Source: Halalkalibacter oceani (GTDB lineage: Bacteria > Bacillota > Bacilli > Bacillales > Bacillaceae_D). Taken from it: DNA of 64,000 nucleotides. The notes beneath the pieces were generated by a model. The model searched no databases. It was not told the DNA's origin and saw nothing but the letters and a program-made list of their open reading frames with translations. The position numbers were made by a program, and so were the translations under genes. Below are positions 52,161 to 61,120 of this stretch, in pieces; within the stretch, counting starts at the first letter, position 1; the number at the start of each line of letters is the position of its first letter. Location of the stretch: assembly GCF_040544555.1 (NCBI RefSeq), contig NZ_JBEPKD010000001.1, positions 626,622-690,621 of the forward strand, written 5' to 3'.

Positions 52161-54238
52161 TTTGCTCCTCCTCCTAACGTAATCATCATGTTTCCATTTT
52201 CCTCGACGAGCGCTTGACAGTCAGGTGGCATAATCGTTGTCGTGTCTTTTTGGAAGATAATCGCCGGACCGGCAATCACTGCTCCAGCCGGCAGTTTTTC
52301 CCGCTGATAGAAGCTCGTTTCGATTTCTTTTAACTCGCCATCCTTGCGAAAAACCGTTTTTCCTTTTTTTATTAACGCCTCTTCCACTGTATAGTCGCTT
52401 GAAACGCTTGGCGGTTGAATTTTCGGCATCGCCCCTTTGCCTGTTACGCGGACATTGACAATTTCAATCGGACTTCCTTCAAAAAAGTGACCATACTCCG
52501 CCTGGTGAAGCTGATGAAAAGCAGTCCATGTTTCTTCAATGTTGTCCGTCGTTATGTCACCTTGCGGCAAGGCGACGCGTAATTCATAGCCTTGACCGAC
52601 ATAGCGGCAATCTGCTGTAAAAGCAAGCTCGATTTCGTTGGCGCTTAAGCCGTCTGCTTTTAGTTGCCCGATAATTTGCTTCCTTAATAAGTCGAGATCC
52701 GTGTTCAGCTTTTCTAAATCCAGTTCCGGACTGCGCATGAATTCCGTTTTGATCAAATCATATTTCAAATCAGTCGTCAGCAGCCCCGTCGCCGAGGTAA
52801 TCCCCGGATGCGGGGGAATGATGACTTCCGGGATATTGAGAATGCGTGCGACATCAACTGCATGGAGAGGTCCTGCCCCACCAAAGGCGACGAGCGTAAA
52901 TTCACGCGGATCATGTCCTTTTTGAATCGTCTTCTCGCGAATCGCATTGGCCATGTTGTTGTTGACGATCGTTAAGATGCCTTCAGCCGTCTCATTGACT
53001 GACAAGTTCAGCTGTGAGGCGAGCTCTTCCATGACGCGAAAACCTTCCTGGGCGTAAATCTTCATCGAGCCGCCAAGAAAATGGCTTTCATCGAGGCGGC
53101 CGAGGACAACATTAGCGTCGGTCACTGTCGGCTTCGCACCGCCATGTCCATAGCTGGCCGGTCCCGGTCTTGAGCCGGCGCTGCGCGGCCCGACTTTAAA
53201 CGCTCCTCCCTGATCAACGTAAGCGATGCTGCCGCCGCCCGCGCCGATTGTATGAATGTCGATCATCGGCACCATCACCGGATAGCCGGCGATCCACGTA
53301 TCTCTTGCCGAGGATTCATCAATGCCCTGCTCGGTTATGATGCCGATATCGGCACTTGTACCGCCGACATCAAACGTAATCAGCTTTTGCTTCTGGGACA
53401 GTTCACCGGACCAGCTTCCGCCAAGCACTCCGGCTGCCGGACCTGAAAGCAATGTATTAACCGGCTTGGCAGCTACGGTTTCCGCCGTGCCGACCCCGCC
53501 ATTGGAGCACATGATATGAAGGTCCGCTTCCAAGTCCGCTTTTTTTAGACCTGTTTTCAAATTGTCGATATATTTTTTTACCTTCGGCCCGACAAACCCG
53601 TTAATTGATGCCGTCGTAAAGCGTTCAAATTCACGGAACTGCGGCGATACATCGGCCGAGGTTGTCACAAATGCTTCCGGATACTCCTCTTTTATGATTT
53701 CTTTCACTCGCTCTTCATGTACCGGGTTAATGTAGGAGAATAAGAAGCAAACAACAATCGATTCTACCCCTTCCGCCTTTAGCTCCTGGATGGCGGCCCG
53801 GACTTCTTCTTCATTCAGCGGCGTCAAAATCTCTCCCTTTGGCGAGACGAGTCGTTCACTGACGACTTTCCGATGTCGTCGTGCCACAAGGGGACGGTCC
53901 TGCCACGGAATTTCCTGCATAATCGAATAATTTTGTGGGCGCTGATGGCGGCCGATATGCGTAATATCGCGAAACCCTTTTGTCGTCACCATCCCGGTAA
54001 CCGCTCCATCATTTTCTAAAATGGCGTTTGTCGCAATCGTCGTGCCATGAAACACATGATCGATCTCATTTCCGTCAATTCCTTCACGCTCGCATAGCTC
54101 CATGATTCCTTGAACGACCCCGATTGAAGGATCCTCCAATGTCGTAGGAACTTTGTTGATCCACGTCAGTTTCGTGATTGTATCTGTGTACATAATATCT
54201 GTGAACGTTCCTCCGACATCGACGCCGACTAATTTCAT
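52157..54238 (-). CDS. hyuA: Hydantoinase/oxoprolinase A subunit
   Basis: A 693-residue actin-like ATPase of the HyuA family. N-terminal GVDVGGTFTDIMYTD (phosphate 1), HVFHGTTIATNAILEN, LSGPAAGVLGGSW, ITFDVGGTSADIGII (phosphate 2) and VAFGGAGPLHAVDVARILN are all intact. ATG follows AACAAGGAGTGTAGGCAG. First gene of the operon hyuA-hyuB-carbamoylase-permease-racemase. The family includes N-methylhydantoinase, caprolactamase and oxoprolinase; the downstream carbamoylase and racemase favour hydantoins. Confidence 0.92.
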   Translation of the reverse strand: MKLVGVDVGGTFTDIMYTDTITKLTWINKVPTTLEDPSIGVVQGIMELCEREGIDGNEIDHVFHGTTIATNAILENDGAVTGMVTTKGFRDITHIGRHQRPQNYSIMQEIPWQDRPLVARRHRKVVSERLVSPKGEILTPLNEEEVRAAIQELKAEGVESIVVCFLFSYINPVHEERVKEIIKEEYPEAFVTTSADVSPQFREFERFTTASINGFVGPKVKKYIDNLKTGLKKADLEADLHIMCSNGGVGTAETVAAKPVNTLLSGPAAGVLGGSWSGELSQKQKLITFDVGGTSADIGIITEQGIDESSARDTWIAGYPVMVPMIDIHTIGAGGGSIAYVDQGGAFKVGPRSAGSRPGPASYGHGGAKPTVTDANVVLGRLDESHFLGGSMKIYAQEGFRVMEELASQLNLSVNETAEGILTIVNNNMANAIREKTIQKGHDPREFTLVAFGGAGPLHAVDVARILNIPEVIIPPHPGITSATGLLTTDLKYDLIKTEFMRSPELDLEKLNTDLDLLRKQIIGQLKADGLSANEIELAFTADCRYVGQGYELRVALPQGDITTDNIEETWTAFHQLHQAEYGHFFEGSPIEIVNVRVTGKGAMPKIQPPSVSSDYTVEEALIKKGKTVFRKDGELKEIETSFYQREKLPAGAVIAGPAIIFQKDTTTIMPPDCQALVEENGNMMITLGGGAK

Positions 54239-54422
54239 CTGCCTACACTCCTTGTTTTCATGTTCTTTTTGCTTGATGATGATTTTACTGAATAAATTTC
54301 ATGAATCTTCAGACTATGTCAGATCTTTTGCCACTATTCTTTTTCCAAATTTGTGGTGATTGCATTTTTGCAAGATGGCATTTATAAAAACTCTCCACAT
54401 CTCTGTTGCTATCCTTGCTTAC

Positions 54423-54468
54423 AAAAAAATTGCAGAACCGCAATTTATCATTGTGGTTCTGCAATTTT
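54423..54468 (-). terminator. Intrinsic terminator of the NtrC-type gene
   Basis: AAAATTGCAGAACC (54426-54439) and GGTTCTGCAATTTT (54455-54468) pair perfectly over 14 bp; on the minus strand seven T follow. The gene's stop codon lies in the loop. Confidence 0.92.
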
Positions 54469-56151
54469 AAGCTTGAATTTCTTTACTTTTCTCGTTAACG
54501 TTGAAGCATCAATTCCCAAAACGATACTTGCTTCCTTAAGTGTCCTTGATTTTTTTAATGCTTTCGCAATGATATTCTTTTCAAATTCTTCGACCGCTGT
54601 TTTTAATGTTTGACCGGAGAAGTCCTCATTGGCTAAGGTCGCGTTTTTGATCTTGTCAGGAAGCTGGTCAAATGTAATTTCATCATCAGCCGAGGTGACA
54701 ACCACTGTTTCAATCACGTTTTGCAATTCACGAATGTTTCCTGCCCAGTCATTTTTCAAAAAAGCCTGGATCACCTCTTTATCAAACTTTTTTTCATAGT
54801 GATATTTACGATTATAATACTCGAGAAACGACTGGATAAAAAACGGCAGCTCCTCTTTACGCTCACGTAATGGCGGAATGATGATCGGCACAGTGTTTAC
54901 TAAATAGTACAGCTCTCTGCGAAATCGGTTCGCCCGAACCATTTCTTCCAAATCCCTTTCCGTTGCCGCGATGATCCGGACATCGACATCTACCGCGGTG
55001 GTACCGCCTACCGGAATCACCTTTTTCTCCTCCATTACTTTTAATAATTTCACCTGCACGGGAAGAGACAATTCATCAATGTCATTCAGAAAAAGCGTCC
55101 CTTGATCCGCCTCTCTTATGCAGCCTTGTCTTTCAACTTGCTTTCCTTCCCCGCCCGTTTCCACCTGACCAAATAATTCAGCTTCGATTAATGCTTCCGG
55201 AATCGTCCCGCAATTGATTTCGACAAACGGATGATTTTTTCTTACCTTTGAAGTTGAATGAATATACGTCGCAAGCGTCCTTTTTCCGACGCCGGCTTCA
55301 CCGAGCAGCAGCACGGTTGAATCCAAATCCTGAATCCTCTCCGCCAAATCATAGACAGCCTTTAGCTGCTTTGATTTGATAAGCGGCTTTTGCCCGTTCG
55401 TCTCTTTTTTGTGGAGCTCACTTTCATAATAGTCAATCAATTTCTTCGTTTCCTGTAATTCCTTGGAAATCAGGTCAGTTTCGGTAATGTCCTTGGAAAT
55501 ATTGATCACCTTCGTCAGCTTTCCCTCTTCATTAAATATCGGATGACCGGTTACGAGCAGCCTTCTTCCGGATTTCGTCGTTTGGGTCACCGTGACCTTT
55601 CTTCCTTCTTTGATCACTTGTTTCGTTGAAGAATGGCTGACAATCTTTTCTTTTTCAAGAAAATCCATTGGTTTGCCGATGAAATCCTTTTTTGATACGC
55701 CCATCATCCGCTCACATGCTTCATTGACCTTTAAAATGGTTCCTTGCTCATCGGTAATCGTCACTAATTCACCAACTAAACTCATAATCAATTGAAGCTC
55801 CTGCTTCATCTCGTTGATTTTGTCAACGAAATAAGCCATATGCTCAACAAAGCTGCTGTGAAACAGTAATGTCGCGCCCGCTTTTTGCCCATCCCATTCA
55901 ACTGGATACTCGTACAGTATTTTTGGATTCTTTTTATTCGAGTTTGCAAGGGAAAGCGAAGGCTGCGCCTTCTTGATCGTCTTAATAATATTACTTTCCG
56001 GGATCACTTGACAGATCGGGCATCCGATCAAGGTTTCATGCTGGCCCGCTACCATACTGAACGCCAGGTCATTATGATACATAATAGCGCCGTGATCACC
56101 GGTTATGACAAGGCCGATCGGAAGCTGTTTTACCAGTTCATCCATATTCAC
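54448..56151 (-). CDS. PAS-PAS-AAA+ NtrC-type regulator with degenerate GAFTGA and Walker B
   Basis: A 567-residue protein: PAS 1 (about 5-60), PAS 2 (about 115-225, ending KVINISKDITETDLI), AAA+ domain (about 255-490) and Fis-type HTH (LKEASIVLGIDASTLTRKVKKF). Walker A LLLGEAGVGKRT (282-293) is intact. The region that should read FGxxxGAFTGA is FGQVETGGEGKQ (327-338), so the sigma-54 contact loop is lost, and Walker B is GTLFLNDIDEL rather than FLDEI. It starts with GTG after GGAGGGGAGAATGA. It lies upstream of the hydantoin operon and probably regulates it, perhaps without sigma-54. Confidence 0.87.
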   Translation of the reverse strand: MNMDELVKQLPIGLVITGDHGAIMYHNDLAFSMVAGQHETLIGCPICQVIPESNIIKTIKKAQPSLSLANSNKKNPKILYEYPVEWDGQKAGATLLFHSSFVEHMAYFVDKINEMKQELQLIMSLVGELVTITDEQGTILKVNEACERMMGVSKKDFIGKPMDFLEKEKIVSHSSTKQVIKEGRKVTVTQTTKSGRRLLVTGHPIFNEEGKLTKVINISKDITETDLISKELQETKKLIDYYESELHKKETNGQKPLIKSKQLKAVYDLAERIQDLDSTVLLLGEAGVGKRTLATYIHSTSKVRKNHPFVEINCGTIPEALIEAELFGQVETGGEGKQVERQGCIREADQGTLFLNDIDELSLPVQVKLLKVMEEKKVIPVGGTTAVDVDVRIIAATERDLEEMVRANRFRRELYYLVNTVPIIIPPLRERKEELPFFIQSFLEYYNRKYHYEKKFDKEVIQAFLKNDWAGNIRELQNVIETVVVTSADDEITFDQLPDKIKNATLANEDFSGQTLKTAVEEFEKNIIAKALKKSRTLKEASIVLGIDASTLTRKVKKFKLKIAEPQ

Positions 56152-56340
56152 TCATTCTCCCCTCCACAGTTTTCCAACCTCTCAAAAGTGGTTTCATCAT
56201 AGCAAACTGATCAATCATTTCACAACACGTCTACTGTTTTTCCTCAAATTAGTACGGAAGAAAATCTGACAGAATCAACCAACGTTCTCCGTGCTTCCTT
56301 CTATAATAAGCGATAGAAAATGAAGAGGAGGAAAAGGCGG

Positions 56341-57078
56341 ATGAATGAAGTGACACAGTTATTACAAAGCCATCGCTCGATTAGAAGATACACGGATGAA
56401 AGCATACCGGAAGCGGTTCTCAACGATATTCTCCGCTCAGGCCAATGGGCGCCGTCAAGCCACAATGTCCAGGCATATAGTATCATCGCCGTGAAAGACC
56501 CGGGTAAAAAGCAAGCGTTGTCCAACGTATGCGCCGGGCAAAAATATGTAGCGAACTGTCCCGTTTTTCTCGTTCTTTGCGTCGACTACTACCGTCTCTA
56601 TCAAGCTGGTGTAATGAACAATTTACCACTGAATATTGAAGAAACGAACGACCTTGTTGTCGGCGCTGTCGACACCGCCCTGGTCGGGGAAAATATATTG
56701 ATCGCCGCCAGATCCTATGGACTCGGCGGGGTGATGATTGGCGAAATCCGCAATAATTTTGATGAGGTGACGGCACTGTTAAAGCTGCCACCTTACACCT
56801 TCCCTTTATTTGGCATGTGTCTCGGCTATCCTGCCGAAATCCCGGAACAGAAACCGCGACTGCCGGCCAACGTCGTCATTCATGAAGAAACCTACCAGAC
56901 TGAGCATATTCCCACAGGATTGCTAGAATACGAAAAACGATCAGCTGCCTATTACACGAAACGGACGAATGGCAGAAAGACAACAGGCTGGACAAAGCAA
57001 ATCTCAGACTACATGAGCCGACAGCGCGGAATTAAATTAAAGGAGTTTATTTTAAAGCAAGGCTACGGATTAAAATGA
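56341..57078 (+). CDS. NfsA/Frp-type NADPH nitroreductase
   Basis: A 245-residue nitroreductase. LLQSHRSIRRYTDESIPEAV carries the FMN-binding Arg motif; APSSHNVQAYSIIAVKD, YGLGGVMIGEIRNNFDEV and LFGMCLGYPAEIPEQKPRLP are typical of the oxygen-insensitive group. ATG at 56341 follows GGAGGAAAAGGCGG. FMN-dependent reduction of quinones or nitro compounds. Monocistronic, ending at a perfect hairpin. Confidence 0.9.
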   Translation: MNEVTQLLQSHRSIRRYTDESIPEAVLNDILRSGQWAPSSHNVQAYSIIAVKDPGKKQALSNVCAGQKYVANCPVFLVLCVDYYRLYQAGVMNNLPLNIEETNDLVVGAVDTALVGENILIAARSYGLGGVMIGEIRNNFDEVTALLKLPPYTFPLFGMCLGYPAEIPEQKPRLPANVVIHEETYQTEHIPTGLLEYEKRSAAYYTKRTNGRKTTGWTKQISDYMSRQRGIKLKEFILKQGYGLK

Positions 57079-57108
57079 AAAAATGATTGGCCAAATATCA
57101 CGGCAAAC

Positions 57109-57145
57109 AGAAACTCCCGGCTGCATAACAGCAACGGGAGTTTCT
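57109..57145. terminator. Bidirectional hairpin terminator
   Basis: AGAAACTCCCG (57109-57119) and CGGGAGTTTCT (57135-57145) pair perfectly over 11 bp between convergent genes. Confidence 0.65.
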
Positions 57146-57183
57146 AGGTGCAGCGAAAGCTTCACTATGAATCTAGTTTCATT

Positions 57184-58536
57184 TCATGCCGCCCGCGGCA
57201 GGCGCAGCGTCAAGACGAACATCACCAGTCCCAGTGCTGCGCAAACCCACGCCATACTGTGCATATTCCCGGTCGTGATCGTCTGGCCGAAAAGCGCCGC
57301 CAGCAGACTGGAAGATAAAATCGTGCCAATAAATCGCGAGGTCATGAAAAGCCCGGAAGCGATGCCGGTTTCCTCCTTCGAAACAAAATCATAAAGCGCC
57401 GTCTGCATGCCCAAATTATTGAAGCCGTTGGCGATACCAAGTACACATAGGACGAGAAAAATGACGGCGACACTTGTTTGATCGCGAATAATAAGCATCA
57501 GCATGCTTCCTGCCACGACGGACGCCGTGCCGACGATCAGCGACGGCCTTGAGCCGCTCCGTTCAATCCAGCGGCCGACAATCGGAGTGACCAATACGCT
57601 GAAGCCGGCAATCGACAGCATAACCAGCCCCGTCTTTTGCGGATCCATCCCCTGCGCCTGCTGCAAATAGGACGGGACGCCGAACATAATCGAATAAAAT
57701 GCCATATTGGTCAAAATATACTGGGCATAAATCAGCGTTACATTCATATTTTTTTTCAAAAAACCGACATTGATAAACGGCTCGTTTCGGTCCAGTTCAT
57801 AGCGGTAGAGGACAAGCGATAATGCCGCGCTAAGCGCAAGCAGCCAGGGGCTGAAGCCTTCAGCAAGTTCAAGAAAGAACAGCAGCCATACGAAGATCGC
57901 CGCAGAAAACAACGCCACCCCTCCCCAGTCCATCCGCGCCTTGCCGCCGGGTGATGGTGTGGGATCGCTCGGGAACAGACGCCAGGCGAGCAAAAAGGAG
58001 GCGATAATAAACGGGAAATTACATAAAAAAATAAGGGGCCAATCCCCGTAATGCAGCAAAAGCCCGCCGAGCGAAGGGCCGAAAGCCGCCGAAGTGCTGG
58101 AAAAGATCGAAATAATCACGAGCGCTTTCGCCTGATGTGACGTAATTCGGTTACGGATGATTCCCATACCGGCCGGAAACAGCGCCGAGCTGCCAAACGC
58201 CTGAATAATGCGAAAGCCGATCAGCCAGCCGAAGCTCGGTGACAACGGCGCAAGAGCCGAGGACACCGTCACAAGCAGCAAGCCGATCATAAATACTTTT
58301 TTACAGCCGAACAAGTCACTCCATTTGCCAAGCAGAGGCTGCCCGATCGCACTGACTAAATAATACGTTGAAATCAGCCATGTCACATCGGCAAATGTTA
58401 GATAAAACTCCTCCTGCAAACGAACCAGGGCAACGGAAATCATCGTTGTGTTAAGCGGATTAAGCAAAATACCTAAAGCGACGGCTGTCACAAGCAGCGT
58501 TTCTTTCGTTTTAAGCGGAGTCGATTGGTGCGTCAT
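57184..58536 (-). CDS. DHA2-family MFS drug exporter
   Basis: A 450-residue MFS transporter. LGILLNPLNTTMISVALVRL and WLISTYYLVSAIGQPLLGKW are the DHA2 (EmrB/QacA-like) opening; SDLFGCKKVFMIGLLL is motif A and FRIIQAFGSSALFPAGMGII resembles motif C. RBS ATGAGGTGACTTT. Promoter TTGTCA-18-TAAAAT lies 30-60 bp upstream. Likely proton-driven efflux; substrate unknown. Confidence 0.9.
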   Translation of the reverse strand: MTHQSTPLKTKETLLVTAVALGILLNPLNTTMISVALVRLQEEFYLTFADVTWLISTYYLVSAIGQPLLGKWSDLFGCKKVFMIGLLLVTVSSALAPLSPSFGWLIGFRIIQAFGSSALFPAGMGIIRNRITSHQAKALVIISIFSSTSAAFGPSLGGLLLHYGDWPLIFLCNFPFIIASFLLAWRLFPSDPTPSPGGKARMDWGGVALFSAAIFVWLLFFLELAEGFSPWLLALSAALSLVLYRYELDRNEPFINVGFLKKNMNVTLIYAQYILTNMAFYSIMFGVPSYLQQAQGMDPQKTGLVMLSIAGFSVLVTPIVGRWIERSGSRPSLIVGTASVVAGSMLMLIIRDQTSVAVIFLVLCVLGIANGFNNLGMQTALYDFVSKEETGIASGLFMTSRFIGTILSSSLLAALFGQTITTGNMHSMAWVCAALGLVMFVLTLRLPRAA

Positions 58537-58562
58537 AAAGTCACCTCATTTTACTATCTCCA

Positions 58563-58592
58563 ATTTTACTAAAAGACGCTCCGGCTTGACAA
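58563..58592 (-). promoter_or_regulatory. Promoter of the DHA2 exporter gene
   Basis: TTGTCA (58592-58587) and TAAAAT (58568-58563) on the minus strand, 18-bp spacer. Confidence 0.55.
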
Positions 58593-58626
58593 GACGAAAC
58601 TGGCAAATCCTTCCACTTATTCACAT

Positions 58627-58738
58627 AAGAAAACCGCGTAGCGGCTTTTCTTAGAAGCGGCGTGCGGAGCCGTTACCATCTTTTAAGGATGGCTTAAATC
58701 GGGCTTTTTTCAGCCATCTGCGTAACGTGCGAAGCCGC
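58627..58738. other. Multi-stem intergenic element of unknown nature
   Basis: AAGAAAACCGC/GCGG-c-TTTTCTT (58627-58652) is one hairpin. A second, branched arm pairs GCGGC (58657) with GCCGC (58734) and CGTTAC (58671) with GTAACG (58722), enclosing GATGGCT/AGCCATC (58688-58718). The word GTGCGRAGCCG occurs twice (58662 and 58727) as a direct repeat. It is more GC rich than the flanking DNA. It lies upstream of the exporter promoter; it could be an RNA element or the scar of a mobile element. The other bases of this 336-bp gap hold a weak GGCAAAAGG/CCTTATGCC hairpin near 58831-58858. Confidence 0.4.
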
Positions 58739-58872
58739 CGCCCTTCCTCGAATCCACCCGAAACTTCTATCCTTTCTTAATCATTTAACAAAGAGAATGA
58801 CCCGAACGTCGAGTCATCCTCCAGCGTCTCGGCAAAAGGTAGAAAAACACCCTTATGCCCAGCTCCTCATTC

Positions 58873-59829
58873 TTATTCAGCGACTAATTTGTCAATCCGG
58901 TTCGTCCATATTCCACCGTGATAATCAGGCGGAATACGTTCTGCATCCTCTTTAGAGTCAAAGCCTTCGGAAAAACCACCATCCCCGGCGACGAGTATCA
59001 CCCTTGTGTCGGCAGCATCCATCCGGTTAACAAATTTCGTTGGCCAGCCCCAGAGCCATTTCGCAATCGTCTCAGGAAGGTGGAGCTGCGTATTTTCGCA
59101 GGCAGCCGGCATGTAACCTGTCCAGCCGACAGCCAAATATGGAACAAGACAAGCTTTCATCGTTTCTTTTGACATCACCCGCACATCAGGAAGCAGCTCC
59201 TTCAAGCGGGCAACCGGCTCATCTCCGCCGTACACGGTAACCGTGTCGAGGTCTCTCCCGTTCTCCAGCAAATAATCAGCAAGCATGTCTCCCTCTGTCG
59301 GATCATTGCTTTTTATATGAATTAGAAGGGCCTGCTCCGGGAACGTGTCCAGCACTTCCTTCAATGTCGGGATTTGTCCAGGCTCCTGCCCGCGAAAAGG
59401 AAAGGTTTCTCCGCCATCGGCCGTATAGCCATAGCCGATATCAAGCTGCTCCAGCTCTTCCATCGTCATTTCCCTTGTCACTCCCGACCCGTCCGTTCGG
59501 CAATCAACGGTCCAATCGTGAAAAACGGCAAACTCCCCGTCCAATGTCGGCTGAATATCAAGTTCGACGATATCCGCCCCTAATTCAAAAGCAGCTTCCA
59601 TTGAAGGGATCGTATTTTCAAGGTACGGATGCTCCGGCTCATAGATGCGCTCCGCCGTGCACGTATCATTTCCGACTCCCTCCAGCGGGAATGTTTGACT
59701 AAGGCCGCGATGAGCAAGCAAAAGCGGCTCCGATGAAGTTGGACTTACAAAAAACGAGCTGTTATTGAAAAACATAAATACGAGTAAAATAGCGATTACA
59801 ACAGCCGTTCTTTTCAAAATCTTTTTCAT
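58873..59829 (-). CDS. Membrane-anchored glycerophosphodiester phosphodiesterase family protein
   Basis: A 318-residue protein with an N-terminal membrane segment (TAVVIAILLVFMFF) and a GDPD domain. LLLAHRGLSQTFP carries the catalytic His-Arg, ENTIPSMEAAFELGADIVEL the metal Glu residues, and FAVFHDWTVDCRTDGSG the second catalytic His. ATG at 59829 follows GAGGAGCACAC. The domain would face outside the cell, hydrolysing glycerophosphodiesters or lipid headgroups. Confidence 0.88.
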   Translation of the reverse strand: MKKILKRTAVVIAILLVFMFFNNSSFFVSPTSSEPLLLAHRGLSQTFPLEGVGNDTCTAERIYEPEHPYLENTIPSMEAAFELGADIVELDIQPTLDGEFAVFHDWTVDCRTDGSGVTREMTMEELEQLDIGYGYTADGGETFPFRGQEPGQIPTLKEVLDTFPEQALLIHIKSNDPTEGDMLADYLLENGRDLDTVTVYGGDEPVARLKELLPDVRVMSKETMKACLVPYLAVGWTGYMPAACENTQLHLPETIAKWLWGWPTKFVNRMDAADTRVILVAGDGGFSEGFDSKEDAERIPPDYHGGIWTNRIDKLVAE

Positions 59830-60040
59830 GTGTGCTCCTCTTTTCAAATGAACTTGTCTAAAACAAGTCCAAAGCAGCATGGAAAGCCTGACGATAAAGT
59901 TCTATTGTGCAGCGACACAAGAAAGATCGTCAGCCACAGTCACTGATGTACAGCGCCTGAAATCATCACCTTCCATCAACCATAGTTAGTGTAAATCACG
60001 CTCTTTAAGGTAGCATGAATGTTTTATAAAAGCAACCACC

Positions 60041-60736
60041 CTATGGAGCTTCAAATTTATAGCCGACTCCCCAGACGGTATGTATTGCTTCGCAGTTAAC
60101 CTTTTCTAATTTCGCTCTGATTTTTTTAATATGGGTATCGACCGTGCGAATGTCGCCAAGGAAATCATATCCCCATACTTGTTCAAGCAGTACTTCCCGC
60201 GTATAGACGTTTCCCGGGTTTTTCGCCAGATAGACGAGCAGGTCGAATTCCTTCGGACGAAGAGCAATCTTTTGACCTTTCACGACCACTTCCCGCCGGT
60301 TAATATCAATCAAGATCTGACCATAATCATACGTTGCTGCTTGTTGAGACGGTGGATGGTAGCACTGCTGCGTTCCTTCCGCTCTGCGTAAAATCGCTTT
60401 GATCCGGGCCACCAGTTCACGTGGACTGAACGGCTTTGTCATATAGTCATCCGCCCCGAGCTCCAAACCGAGCACACGGTCAAATTCATCGCCGCTTGCC
60501 GTCAGCATAATAATCGGCGTCTCTGAGCGCCGTCTTATTTCCCGGCAAACATCATAGCCGTCCATTTCAGGCATCAGCAAATCCAAAACAACAAGATCAG
60601 GCTTCTCGTTTATGACTAATTCAAGCGCAGCTTTTCCATTATCGGCATGAAGGACATTCATGCACTGCTTTTCTAAATAATGAAGGATAATATTCCGAAT
60701 GTTCAAATCATCGTCTGCTACCAAAATCTTTAGCAT
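60041..60736 (-). CDS. OmpR/PhoB-family response regulator (no adjacent kinase)
   Basis: A 231-residue regulator. Receiver: KILVADDDLNIRNIILHYL, phosphoacceptor in DLVVLDLLMPEMDGYDV (about residue 52), Lys in DDYMTKPFSPRELVARI. Winged helix: LRPKEFDLLVYLAKNPGNVY, TREVLLEQVWGYDFLGDIRT and VDTHIKKIRAKLEK, ending VWGVGYKFE. ATG at 60736 follows AAGGGAGTGATCGGT. No histidine kinase follows; a short hypothetical gene precedes it by 25 bp. Confidence 0.9.
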   Translation of the reverse strand: MLKILVADDDLNIRNIILHYLEKQCMNVLHADNGKAALELVINEKPDLVVLDLLMPEMDGYDVCREIRRRSETPIIMLTASGDEFDRVLGLELGADDYMTKPFSPRELVARIKAILRRAEGTQQCYHPPSQQAATYDYGQILIDINRREVVVKGQKIALRPKEFDLLVYLAKNPGNVYTREVLLEQVWGYDFLGDIRTVDTHIKKIRAKLEKVNCEAIHTVWGVGYKFEAP

Positions 60737-60761
60737 ACCGATCACTCCCTTAAAAGCAAAC

Positions 60762-61022
60762 CTATTTTTCTATTCGCCTTTTATAAGATAGACAATTTAA
60801 AAAACGACGACAAGAGTCGATTGATATAGGTCTTCCTGCAAACAGGCCAAATCTATCTTTCGTTTCCCGCTTTTCAGGCTGCTGAACCTTCACAAAAAAA
60901 GATTCGTTCCCATCTAAAACAACGCTGGCCAGCTTAAGCAGAAAGGTAGCGGGCCTAAACTCCTTCAAGGGGGTAATTTCATAAGAAGAATACAGTAAGT
61001 TTGTCAAAAAAAGAGAATACAA
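60762..61022 (-). CDS. Hypothetical 86-residue protein before the response regulator
   Basis: Not recognised. The start is TTG at 61022, with AAGGAGGGG about ten bases upstream. It begins MYSLFLTNLLYSSYEI (reading the initiator as Met), then LKEFRPATFLLKLASVVLDG and a basic C-terminus (FLNCLSYKRRIEK). It ends 25 bp before the response regulator start, so they may be cotranscribed; it could instead be a leader with an accidental frame. No membrane segment. Confidence 0.4.
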   Translation of the reverse strand: MYSLFLTNLLYSSYEITPLKEFRPATFLLKLASVVLDGNESFFVKVQQPEKRETKDRFGLFAGRPISIDSCRRFLNCLSYKRRIEK

Positions 61023-61060
61023 GTCATTCCCCTCCTTGCCATCCTTAAAAAAATAGTTAG

Positions 61061-61096
61061 AAAAGCCCCCGATAGAGATGACTCTACCAGGGGCTT
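61061..61096 (-). terminator. Intrinsic terminator of the repeat-protein gene
   Basis: On the minus strand AAGCCCC (61096-61090) with GGGGCTT (61069-61063) and an inner TAGAG/CTCTA stem; T-rich sequence follows. Confidence 0.8.
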
Positions 61097-61120
61097 ATCT
61101 GCAAAAGCTGTCTTACTCTT

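Noticed and set aside
54318..54333. Sigma-54 promoter for hyuA (TGGCAAAAGATCTGAC)
   Set aside because: The -12 GC is replaced by GA and the neighbouring activator lacks GAFTGA, so the match was not accepted as a promoter.
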